Shown in pieces: positions 1-5,442 of a DNA stretch of 5,912 nt. The notes below the pieces were generated by a model, which saw only the letters and a list, made by a program, of their open reading frames with translations, was not told the origin of the DNA and did no database searches. The DNA comes from an uncultured Oscillospiraceae bacterium (lineage in GTDB: Bacteria > Bacillota > Clostridia > Oscillospirales > Ruminococcaceae), in the NCBI GenBank assembly GCA_958403605.1, contig CATXYA010000131.1, positions 1-5,912 on the forward strand, written 5' to 3'. Position 1 is the first letter of the stretch. Every line of letters begins with the position of its first letter. The position numbers were made by a program, and so were the translations under genes.

Positions 1-1209
1 GAGCTGCGCGCGCTGCTGGCGCGGTTCCGCACCCAATTATTCGAGGATGTGGTGCCCTTTTGGCAGCAGCGGCTGGAGGACCGGGACTGCGGCGGCTATT
101 TCAGCGGTTTCGACCGCCAGGGCCGCCGCACAGACGAAGAAAAGCCCGGCTGGTTTGTGGGGCGCACCATGTATACCTTTGCCGCGCTGTGCAACACCTT
201 CGGGGAAAACCCGGCGTGGCTGCATCTGGCCGAGGTGGGCAGACGCCAGCTGGACGGGCCGTTTGCACTGGGCGGCGGGCGCTTTGCCCAAATGCTGGCG
301 CGGGACGGCAGCGTGAAAACGGGCTTTGCCTCCGTGTTCACCGATCATTTCGCCGTCAAGGGGCTGTATGAATACCTGGTGGCCGCGGGCAAGGCCCAGG
401 ACCCCGCCGAATTGGCCCTGGCCCGCACCCTCACCGGCCAATTGCTGGCGGACGTGCAGGACCCGGCGGTGCTGCGCATGGAGGGCGTGCCCGCGGGCAT
501 GCAGAAGCACGCGCTCAACTTCATGACGCTGATCGTGGCGCTGGAAAGCCGCAAGCTGTTTGAAAACGCTTACAGCCGCGTGCTGGAGGACTGTGTCCAC
601 CGCTCGCTGTACGTCTTTGCCAACGACGTCCTGGCCGCGCCCTTCGAGCTGGTCTCGCTGGACGGGCAGCCCGTGCTGGAAGGGGCGGGGCGCCTGGTGG
701 ACCCCGGCCACACCATGGAATCGCTGTGGTTCGCCATCCACGCGGGCGAAGAGACAGGCCATCCGGAGTATGCGCGCCGGGCGGGCACCGTGCTGGACTG
801 GGTGCTGGACCGCGCCTACGACGAAGCCTACGGCGGCTTTTACCAGCACGTGGACGTGGAGCGCACGGTGCCCGAAGCGCCGTTCCTCGTCAACCAGTAC
901 GGGGACATCCCCGCGGCGTGGGACGACAAGATCTGGTGGGTGCAGGCCGAGGGGCTGTACGCCCTGGCCGCCAGTGCCATCCACAACCAGGACGAACATC
1001 ATTACCGCTATTTCCTGCGCATGGCGGACTATGTGGAAAGCGCCCTGCGCGACAAGGAGTACGGCGAGTGGTTCGCCGTGCTGCAGCGGGACGGCGCTGT
1101 GCGCGCCGACTGCAAGGGCTTTGCCCTCAAGGGCGCGTATCACGTGCCCCGCTGCCTGCTGAACCTGTGCGTGCTGCTGCAGCGCGCGCTGGACGGCGAA
1201 ATCGTTTGA
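1..1209 (+). CDS. AGE-family sugar epimerase/isomerase (N-acylglucosamine 2-epimerase-like), 5' partial
   Basis: The frame is open from base 1 and ends at TGA 1207-1209, giving 402 residues; the start lies upstream. Family members are about 390-420 residues, so only a short N-terminal piece is missing. An internal GTG at 49 has no ribosome site and would remove the first helix. Family hallmarks, numbered from window codon 1, are: DCGGYFSGFDRQG at 29-41; K48 and R55 in the K..WFVGR stretch; a His-containing helix HALNFM at 170-175; DPGHTMES at 234-241, with H237 at the position of an active-site His; KIWWVQAEG at 310-318; and KGAYHVPR near the end, with H381 at the position of the C-terminal active-site His. 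AGE enzymes are cytoplasmic (alpha/alpha)6 barrels that epimerise at C2 or interconvert aldose and ketose. Members include GlcNAc 2-epimerase, cellobiose 2-epimerase and mannose isomerase. The family call is firm, the substrate is not. It sits 72 nt before the ABC importer genes, which suggests it processes the imported sugar. Confidence 0.92.
   Translation, partial: ELRALLARFRTQLFEDVVPFWQQRLEDRDCGGYFSGFDRQGRRTDEEKPGWFVGRTMYTFAALCNTFGENPAWLHLAEVGRRQLDGPFALGGGRFAQMLARDGSVKTGFASVFTDHFAVKGLYEYLVAAGKAQDPAELALARTLTGQLLADVQDPAVLRMEGVPAGMQKHALNFMTLIVALESRKLFENAYSRVLEDCVHRSLYVFANDVLAAPFELVSLDGQPVLEGAGRLVDPGHTMESLWFAIHAGEETGHPEYARRAGTVLDWVLDRAYDEAYGGFYQHVDVERTVPEAPFLVNQYGDIPAAWDDKIWWVQAEGLYALAASAIHNQDEHHYRYFLRMADYVESALRDKEYGEWFAVLQRDGAVRADCKGFALKGAYHVPRCLLNLCVLLQRALDGEIV
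560..574 (+). promoter_or_regulatory. cre-like operator (CcpA/LacI-family) inside the epimerase gene
   Basis: TTGAAAACGCTTACA matches the Bacillus cre consensus TGWAANCGNTNWCA and the Lactococcus form WGWAARCGYTWWMA at every position. The central CG and partial dyad (TG.AA.C / G.TT.CA) are typical of LacI-family operators. It is an AT-rich island in very GC-rich coding sequence, encoding LFENAY. Intragenic cre sites acting as transcription roadblocks are known in Firmicutes. Function here is inferred, and a chance coding match is possible. Confidence 0.4.
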
Positions 1210-1220
1210 CAGGCCGAAAA

Positions 1221-1253
1221 CCGGGGACGCGGCATAACGGCCGCCGCTCCCGG
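1221..1253 (+). other. GC-rich stem-loop between epimerase and binding-protein genes
   Basis: The arms are CCGGG 1221-1225 with CCCGG 1249-1253, and GCGGC 1229-1233 with GCCGC 1243-1247. A small internal loop (GAC opposite T) separates the two stems, and a 9-nt loop spans 1234-1242. It begins 12 nt after the epimerase stop codon and ends 13 nt before the ribosome site of the next gene. No U-tract follows, so it is not a canonical intrinsic terminator. It could be an RNA-processing or stability element at the 5' side of the binding-protein message. This is a hand pairing only. Confidence 0.4.
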
Positions 1254-1281
1254 CAAGATAAATCTTAAGGAGGACAAAACA

Positions 1282-2571
1282 ATGAAAAAAGCAACCAGGA
1301 TCGTAGCACTTGTCTTGTGCCTGGCCATGGCGTTCACGCTGGCCGCCTGCGGCGGCAGCCCCGCCAGCAGTGCCAGCACCGCCGGTTCCACCGCGGGCTC
1401 CGCCCCGGCCTCAGGCGCCGCGACCACCATCGAGTGGTGGACGCCCAACTGGGACGAGGAGGCCAGCCGCGCCTTTGTGGAGGAGTTCGAGGCCGCCAAC
1501 CCCGATATCCAGGTGGACCTGGTCATCACCGACTGGGACACCTACAAGGACAAGATCACCACGGCCATCAGCACCACGGGCGCGCCCGAGCTGTTCACCA
1601 TCCTGCTCACGGACGTGGCCCCCTTCGCCAACAAGGGCCTGCTGGAGCCCCTGAATGACCGCGCTGCCGCCGCCGGCGTGGACATGGACGATTTCATCGA
1701 CGCGGCGCTGGACATCACCAGCGTGGACGGCGAGGCCTACGGCCTGCCCTTCCGCTATGACGGCTCCGGCATCTACTACAACGTGGATATCCTCAAGCAG
1801 TATGGCTACGACACCTTCCCCGCCACCTGGGCCGAGATGCTGGAGCTGTGCGACAAGGTGCAGGCCGACGGCATCTACGGCTTTGCGTGGCCCTTGGGCA
1901 ACCAGGCCAACGCCGCCACCCGCCTGGTGCAGCAGCTGTACACCTTCGGCGGCGACGTGCTGAACGCGGACGAGACCGAGTGCCTGCTGAACAGCGACGC
2001 CGCCAAGAGCGCGCTGGGCAACATCGTGGAATCCATCCAGAACGGCCAGGCCTCGCCCAGCAGCCTGGAGTACGACAACACCACCATGCGCGAGGCCTTC
2101 GGCGCGGGCGAGCTGGCCTTCAACTTCACCGGCCCCTTTGACGCCGCCACGCTGGACGCCGATTATCCTGAGCTGAACTACGCCACCGCCGTCATCCCCG
2201 GCATCGACGGCATGGGCTGCACCACGGCCAACGGCTGGTGCGTGGCCATGGCCAAAAATGCCGACGACGCCACCAAGGACGCTGCCGCCAAATTCCTGGC
2301 CTATCTCATCGAGCCGGAAAACCAGGCGCGCATCACCCAGTCCTTCCCGGCCAGCAAGACGTCCATCCAGGACGAAAAGTTTTCCACGGACGTGCTGAAG
2401 CCCTTTGCCGAGCAGCTGAACAACTCCCGTCCCGAGCCCGCGTTCACTCGCTGGAGCGAGATGGAGCCCATCCTCTACGAGTATGTCCAGAACGCCGTTT
2501 CCGGCAGCATGAGCGTGGAGGACGCCTGTGAGGGCATGACCGCCGGTATCAACGCGCTGCTGGCTTCTTAA
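1282..2571 (+). CDS. Sugar ABC transporter substrate-binding lipoprotein (SBP family 1, CUT1 type)
   Basis: This 429-residue protein is predicted to capture a sugar outside the membrane and deliver it to the two permeases encoded next. The start ATG lies 8 nt after a full AAGGAGG (1267-1273). The N-terminus is a lipoprotein signal: K2, K3 and R6, a hydrophobic stretch at 7-19, then lipobox LAAC at 20-23, with Cys23 the expected lipidation site. A Gly/Ser/Ala/Pro-rich tether follows (24-48). The ligand-binding domain begins at about 49 with an aromatic-rich strand (W52, W53, W57). The family signature VDGEAYGLPFRYDGSGIYYN at 148-167 is clear, as is the FNFTGPFDA region at 280-288. Length is typical (400-450). 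Such proteins bind mono- or oligosaccharides; the ligand is not evident. The mature domain has five further Cys (190, 234, 313, 320, 416), more than is usual for an exported protein. Stem-loops flank the gene on both sides. Confidence 0.95.
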   Translation: MKKATRIVALVLCLAMAFTLAACGGSPASSASTAGSTAGSAPASGAATTIEWWTPNWDEEASRAFVEEFEAANPDIQVDLVITDWDTYKDKITTAISTTGAPELFTILLTDVAPFANKGLLEPLNDRAAAAGVDMDDFIDAALDITSVDGEAYGLPFRYDGSGIYYNVDILKQYGYDTFPATWAEMLELCDKVQADGIYGFAWPLGNQANAATRLVQQLYTFGGDVLNADETECLLNSDAAKSALGNIVESIQNGQASPSSLEYDNTTMREAFGAGELAFNFTGPFDAATLDADYPELNYATAVIPGIDGMGCTTANGWCVAMAKNADDATKDAAAKFLAYLIEPENQARITQSFPASKTSIQDEKFSTDVLKPFAEQLNNSRPEPAFTRWSEMEPILYEYVQNAVSGSMSVEDACEGMTAGINALLAS

Positions 2572-2612
2572 CAGAGCCCCGGCGCACCCGTTTTCAACCT
2601 CCCGCGCCCGCA

Positions 2613-2646
2613 GGGGCCGGGCCTGCCCCAGGCAGAGCCCGGCCCC
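2613..2646 (+). other. Strong intercistronic stem-loop after the binding-protein gene
   Basis: GGGGCCGGGC 2613-2622 pairs perfectly with GCCCGGCCCC 2637-2646. Inside it CTGCC 2623-2627 pairs with GGCAG 2631-2635, leaving a 3-nt loop (CCA) and one bulged A (2636). The 15-bp, almost all G-C stem sits 41 nt after the stop codon. No run of T follows, so Rho-independent termination is unlikely to be efficient. In malE-malF and similar operons a hairpin at this position protects the 3' end of the binding-protein mRNA and raises its level over that of the permeases; the same role is inferred here. The gap 2572-2718 holds no recognisable gene or promoter. Confidence 0.7.
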
Positions 2647-2705
2647 CCGGCCGGCGCGGCAAACGTCTCAACTTTGCAGCCGCCCGTGCGCAAAGGGGGA
2701 ACCCG

Positions 2706-2712
2706 AAAGGAG
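2706..2712 (+). promoter_or_regulatory. Ribosome binding site that fixes the first permease start
   Basis: AAAGGAG lies 6 nt before ATG 2719. The reading frame is open further upstream to a TTG at 2674, but that codon has no purine-rich site and would add 15 polar residues not typical of the family. Confidence 0.85.
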
Positions 2713-2718
2713 TCCGCT

Positions 2719-3588
2719 ATGAAACACACTCTTCTCACGCGGGATGAAAAGCGCGCGATCCCATTTTTGCTGCCGGGCGTCCTGGTGACCGCGCTGCTGA
2801 TCCTCTACCCGCTGGGGTACATTTTTTCCATGAGCTTCAGCGAAAACGCCATGAATTTAGAGGGGTTCGCGGGGCTCACCAATTATGTGAAGCTGTTCAA
2901 GAACCCGCAGTTCCCCAAGGCCATCGTCAACACGCTCAACTGGACGCTGGCCACGGTCATCGGCTCGTTTTTCATCGGCTTCGGCCTGGCGCTGCTCATC
3001 AACCGCAAATCGGTCAAGCTCAAGGGCTTTTGGCGCGGGCTGCTGTTTGTGGCGTGGATCATTCCCGGCGTGGTGAAGGCCACGGCCTGGAAATGGCTGT
3101 TCACCACCGACGGCGGCATGGTCAACCACATCCTGCGCAGCATCGGCCTCATCAGCAAGGACATCCCTTGGCTCACCAGCCAGAAGTACGCCATGCTGTC
3201 GGTCATCATCGTGCAGATCTGGGCCTGCGCGCCCTATGTGATGCTGATGATGACGGCGGGCCTGCAGCAGCTGCCCACCGACCTGTACGAAAGCGCCGAT
3301 CTGGACGGCGCCACCTGGTGGCACAAGATCATCCACATCACGCTGCCGCTGCTGAAGGACGTCAGCTTCATCTGCATTTTGATGACGCTGGTGTGGGCCA
3401 TCAACGAGTTTTCGCTGATCTGGATCATGACCTCGGGCGGGCACAACACCACCACCCTGTCGCTGCTGGTGTACAACCAGTTCAAGGTGCTGAACATCAA
3501 TTCCGCCGCCGCCAGCGCCGTCATGCAGCTGCTGATCACGATGGTCTTCGCGGGCCTGTACGTGAAATTTGTGATCAAGGAGGACTGA
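2719..3588 (+). CDS. Sugar ABC transporter permease, MalF/UgpA-like
   Basis: This is one half of the membrane channel of the importer, 289 residues from ATG 2719. Six hydrophobic segments are visible at about 14-36, 72-95, 106-124, 157-178, 215-237 and 262-284, the usual pattern for the short CUT1 MalF-type subunit. The cytoplasmic EAA loop that docks on the ATPase is present as ESADLDGATWWHK at 191-203, followed by ITLPLL at 207-212. The family motif TSGGHNTTTLSLLVYNQF occurs at 238-255, where MalF-type proteins carry TSGGP...T. The first EAA-loop alanine is Ser192, a common variant. The second permease gene starts 3 nt after this stop, so the two are co-translated. Family and role are secure; the substrate is unknown. 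Confidence 0.95.
   Translation: MKHTLLTRDEKRAIPFLLPGVLVTALLILYPLGYIFSMSFSENAMNLEGFAGLTNYVKLFKNPQFPKAIVNTLNWTLATVIGSFFIGFGLALLINRKSVKLKGFWRGLLFVAWIIPGVVKATAWKWLFTTDGGMVNHILRSIGLISKDIPWLTSQKYAMLSVIIVQIWACAPYVMLMMTAGLQQLPTDLYESADLDGATWWHKIIHITLPLLKDVSFICILMTLVWAINEFSLIWIMTSGGHNTTTLSLLVYNQFKVLNINSAAASAVMQLLITMVFAGLYVKFVIKED
3577..3583 (+). promoter_or_regulatory. Ribosome binding site of permease 2, inside the end of permease 1
   Basis: AAGGAGG lies within the last codons of the first permease (encoding IKED) and 8 nt before ATG 3592. This arrangement points to coupled translation and matched amounts of the two channel subunits. Confidence 0.85.
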
Positions 3589-3591
3589 CCC

Positions 3592-4434
3592 ATGAACGCG
3601 AAAAAGACAAAACGTGCCCTGGGCGACGCGGTCACGTACGTGCTGCTGGCCGTCGCCGTGCTGGTGGTGCTCATGCCGCTGGGATGGATCATCAGCACCT
3701 CCCTGAAGCCCTCCGTTGAGATCTTTGCCAAGCCGCCCCACTGGATCCCGAAAGCGCCCACGCTGCAAAACTACGTGATGGTGCTCACCGAGAGCGCCAT
3801 CCCCCGCGCCTTCCTCAACAGCTTTGTCACGGGCCTCATCGCGGCCCTGGCCTCGCTGCTGCTGGGCGGCAGCGCCGGGTACGCCTTCGCGCGGTTCCGC
3901 TTCCGCGGCAACAAGGCGCTGTCCCTGTTCATGCTCATCAGCCAAATGCTGCCCCTGACGGTGCTCATGCTCCCCATGTATTATATGGAGAACCGCATGG
4001 GCCTCATCGACACACGTTTGGGCCTGGCGATGGCGCACCTGATCATCTGCATGCCGCTGGTCACCTGGATGGCCCGCGGGTATTTCAAGGGCATCCCCAG
4101 GGAGGTCGAAGAGGCCGCCATGGTGGACGGCTGCAGCACCTTCCAGACGCTGTGGCACATCATTTTACCGCTGCTGCGCCCGGCGCTGGCCGCCACGGGC
4201 ATCTACGCCTTCGTCTCCTCCTGGAACGAATTTGCCCTGGCCAATGTGCTCACTCGCTCCGAAGCCAGCCGCACGGTGCCCATTGCGCTGAACGAGTTCT
4301 CCTCGTTTTTCAAGGTGGACTGGGGGCAGACCATGGCCGCCGCGGCCCTGATCACCCTGCCCATCATCCTTGTGTTCCTGCTCATTCAAAAGCAGTTCGT
4401 GGCGGGGCTGGCAAGCGGCGCCGTCAAGGGCTGA
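3592..4434 (+). CDS. Sugar ABC transporter permease, MalG/UgpE-like
   Basis: This is the second channel subunit, 280 residues, pairing with the MalF-like protein encoded just upstream. Predicted membrane segments lie at about 13-36, 76-98, 108-130, 143-163, 196-218 and 247-266. MalG-type marks are present in order: PTLQNY at 56-61; YAFARFRFRG at 97-106; the EAA loop EEAAMVDGCSTFQTLWHIILP at 173-193, with the conserved D179-G180 and L192-P193; WNEFALA at 211-217; and the typical C-terminus Q268-F-V-AGLASGAVKG ending at residue 280. Gene order (binding protein, MalF-like, MalG-like) is standard for CUT1 importers. No ATPase gene follows, so the energising subunit must be encoded elsewhere. The substrate cannot be assigned from sequence. 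Confidence 0.95.
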   Translation: MNAKKTKRALGDAVTYVLLAVAVLVVLMPLGWIISTSLKPSVEIFAKPPHWIPKAPTLQNYVMVLTESAIPRAFLNSFVTGLIAALASLLLGGSAGYAFARFRFRGNKALSLFMLISQMLPLTVLMLPMYYMENRMGLIDTRLGLAMAHLIICMPLVTWMARGYFKGIPREVEEAAMVDGCSTFQTLWHIILPLLRPALAATGIYAFVSSWNEFALANVLTRSEASRTVPIALNEFSSFFKVDWGQTMAAAALITLPIILVFLLIQKQFVAGLASGAVKG

Positions 4435-4450
4435 GAAGGGCCGCTGTTTT
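4414..4450 (+). other. Weak hairpin plus short T-run across the permease 2 stop
   Basis: AGCGGC 4414-4419 can pair with GCCGCT 4440-4445, with GTTTT following at 4446-4450. The loop is 20 nt and the stem only 6 bp, so at most this is a weak attenuator between the transporter and RidA genes. The first arm lies in coding sequence and may be chance. Confidence 0.2.
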
Positions 4451-4484
4451 CTGACTGTAAACCCATCAAAAGGAGTAATGACGT

Positions 4485-4949
4485 ATGAGTGAAACCGGAA
4501 AAAGATTGGAACGCCTGGGCATCGAGCTGCCCGTGCGCGACCGCAAGGGCCAGGGCGTCGTGGACGCCGTCATCGAGGGCGATCTGATGTACCTCTCCGC
4601 CCAGCTGCCTGTGGACCGGGAGGGCAATCCCCTGTACACCGGCAAGGTGGGCGCCGAGGTGGACCCCGACACCGCCTACGCCGCCGCGCGCCAGTGCGGC
4701 CTCAACGCCCTGGCCGTCATCAAGGACTATGTGGGCGAGCTCGACCGCGTGGACCACATCGTCAAGGTGCTGGGCCTTGTCAACAGCGCGGGCGATTTTT
4801 CCAGCCAGCCCGCCGTCGTCAACGGGTTTTCCGACCTGATGGTGGAAGTGTTCGGCTACCGCGGCCAACATGCCCGCAGCGCCATGGGGGCCTTTGCGCT
4901 GCCCATGAACGTGCCCGTGGTCGTGGAAATGATCGTCAAACTGCGCTGA
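4485..4949 (+). CDS. RidA/YjgF/UK114-family protein, first copy
   Basis: This 154-residue protein starts 9 nt after AAAAGGAG (4468-4475). It belongs to the roughly 150-residue RidA-like subgroup, somewhat longer than classical RidA (about 128). RidA proteins are small cytoplasmic trimers, and the archetype hydrolyses reactive enamines/imines such as 2-aminoacrylate. Visible marks are: EGDLMYLSAQLP at 31-42 (the G..iyvSGq.p strand of the family); PLYTGKVG at 49-56; AARQC at 67-71; VKVLGLVNSAGDF at 93-105; NGFSDLMVEVFG at 113-124; HARSAMG at 129-135, where R131 aligns with catalytic Arg105 of E. coli RidA; and E148 in the final strand. It is followed after 20 nt by a second RidA gene (about 41 identical residues of 92 over positions 49-140 by hand). 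Placement behind a sugar importer suggests an imine-forming step in the pathway. Some family members lack deaminase activity, so the reaction is not certain. Confidence 0.9.
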   Translation: MSETGKRLERLGIELPVRDRKGQGVVDAVIEGDLMYLSAQLPVDREGNPLYTGKVGAEVDPDTAYAAARQCGLNALAVIKDYVGELDRVDHIVKVLGLVNSAGDFSSQPAVVNGFSDLMVEVFGYRGQHARSAMGAFALPMNVPVVVEMIVKLR

Positions 4950-4956
4950 GCCGGAC

Positions 4957-4962
4957 AGGAGG
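4957..4962 (+). promoter_or_regulatory. Ribosome binding site that fixes the second RidA start
   Basis: AGGAGG lies 7 nt before ATG 4970. The frame is open upstream to about 4694, but that part overlaps the first RidA gene out of frame and encodes an Arg/Pro-rich, non-homologous stretch. ATG 4970 is therefore the real start. Confidence 0.88.
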
Positions 4963-4969
4963 CAAGAAG

Positions 4970-5440
4970 ATGGATACCATCAACAAAATCGTCGCGGACG
5001 GCCGGGAAGTGGAGCCCGCGTATAAGAAAAAACGCGGCATCGTGCTGCTGCGCCGGGAGGGCGACTATCTCTATATCTCGGGCCACGGGCCCGAGGACCA
5101 GGCCACCGGCGTGCCCCTGTACCAGGGCCGCATCGGCAAGGACCTGACGCCCGCGGAGGGCCGCGCCGCGGCCCGGGAGTGCGCCATCATCATTTTGGGC
5201 GCGCTCAAGGACACGCTGGGCTCGCTGGACAAGATCGAACGTTTCGTCAAGGTGTTCGCGCTGGTCAACTGCGCCGAGGGCTTCACCGATGTGGACGGCG
5301 TCATGGACGGCTTCTCCGACACGCTCACCGAGGTGCTGGAGGAGCGCGGCTACCACGCCCGCACCGTCATGGGCACGCACAACCTGCCCAACGGCAACAT
5401 CCCCTGCGAGGTGGAAGCCATCATCAAGGTGCGCGCTTAG
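4970..5440 (+). CDS. RidA/YjgF/UK114-family protein, second copy
   Basis: This is a 156-residue paralogue of the preceding gene, probably with the same kind of role (hydrolysis of reactive imine/enamine intermediates, cytoplasmic trimer). Marks are: EGDYLYISGHGPED at 30-43; PLYQGRIGKDL at 49-59; AARECA at 67-72; VKVFALVNCAEGF at 93-105; DGFSDTLTEVLEERG at 113-127; HARTVMG at 129-135, with R131 at the catalytic Arg position; and EVEAIIKV at 147-154, with E149 matching the conserved Glu of the last strand. It keeps the EVEAI ending of classical RidA better than the first copy. The largest differences from the first copy are the basic N-terminus (KKKR at 19-22) and the ligand-side segment 134-146 (MGTHNLPNGNIPC against MGAFALPMNVPVV). 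This is compatible with divided substrate specificity or a mixed trimer. The lactonase gene begins 2 nt after its stop. Confidence 0.9.
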   Translation: MDTINKIVADGREVEPAYKKKRGIVLLRREGDYLYISGHGPEDQATGVPLYQGRIGKDLTPAEGRAAARECAIIILGALKDTLGSLDKIERFVKVFALVNCAEGFTDVDGVMDGFSDTLTEVLEERGYHARTVMGTHNLPNGNIPCEVEAIIKVRA

Positions 5441-5442
5441 CC

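Noticed and set aside
49..51. GTG 49 as the true start of the epimerase gene
   Set aside because: The frame is open to base 1 with residues fitting the family's first helix (F..QLFEDVVPFW), and no ribosome site precedes 49.
314..328. Second cre-like sequence TGAAAACGGGCTTTG
   Set aside because: The left half matches, but the right half lacks the required T, C and A positions, so it fails the consensus.
37..1143. Long minus-strand open frame opposite the epimerase gene
   Set aside because: Its product is rich in His, Gln, Val and Gly with no recognisable domain. It mirrors the GC-biased third positions of the real gene, and the + strand frame carries clear AGE motifs.
1206..1238. TTGACA overlapping the epimerase stop, with CATAAC at 1233-1238, as a sigma-A promoter
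   Set aside because: The -35 match is perfect, but the only -10-like hexamer is 21 nt away and matches poorly, and at the normal 17-nt spacing the bases are GCGGCA. It also overlaps the hairpin arms. An internal promoter remains possible but is not supported.
1255..1266. Short palindrome AAGATAAATCTT as an operator
   Set aside because: The 5-bp arms are AT-rich, no matching second site was seen, and it lies directly beside the ribosome site, where AT-rich sequence is expected.
2674..2718. N-terminal extension of the first permease from TTG 2674
   Set aside because: There is no ribosome site before it, the added residues are polar, and ATG 2719 has a well-placed AAAGGAG.
2857..4158. 433-codon minus-strand open frame across both permease genes
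   Set aside because: It spans two well-supported genes and their junction. Its composition (His/Gln/Asp/Arg-rich, no hydrophobic pattern) is what the complement of GC-rich membrane-protein codons gives.
4478..4492. Tiny ATG frame (4 codons and stop) overlapping the first RidA start
   Set aside because: It begins only 2 nt after the ribosome site and encodes MTYE, so it is too close to be initiated and is most likely incidental.
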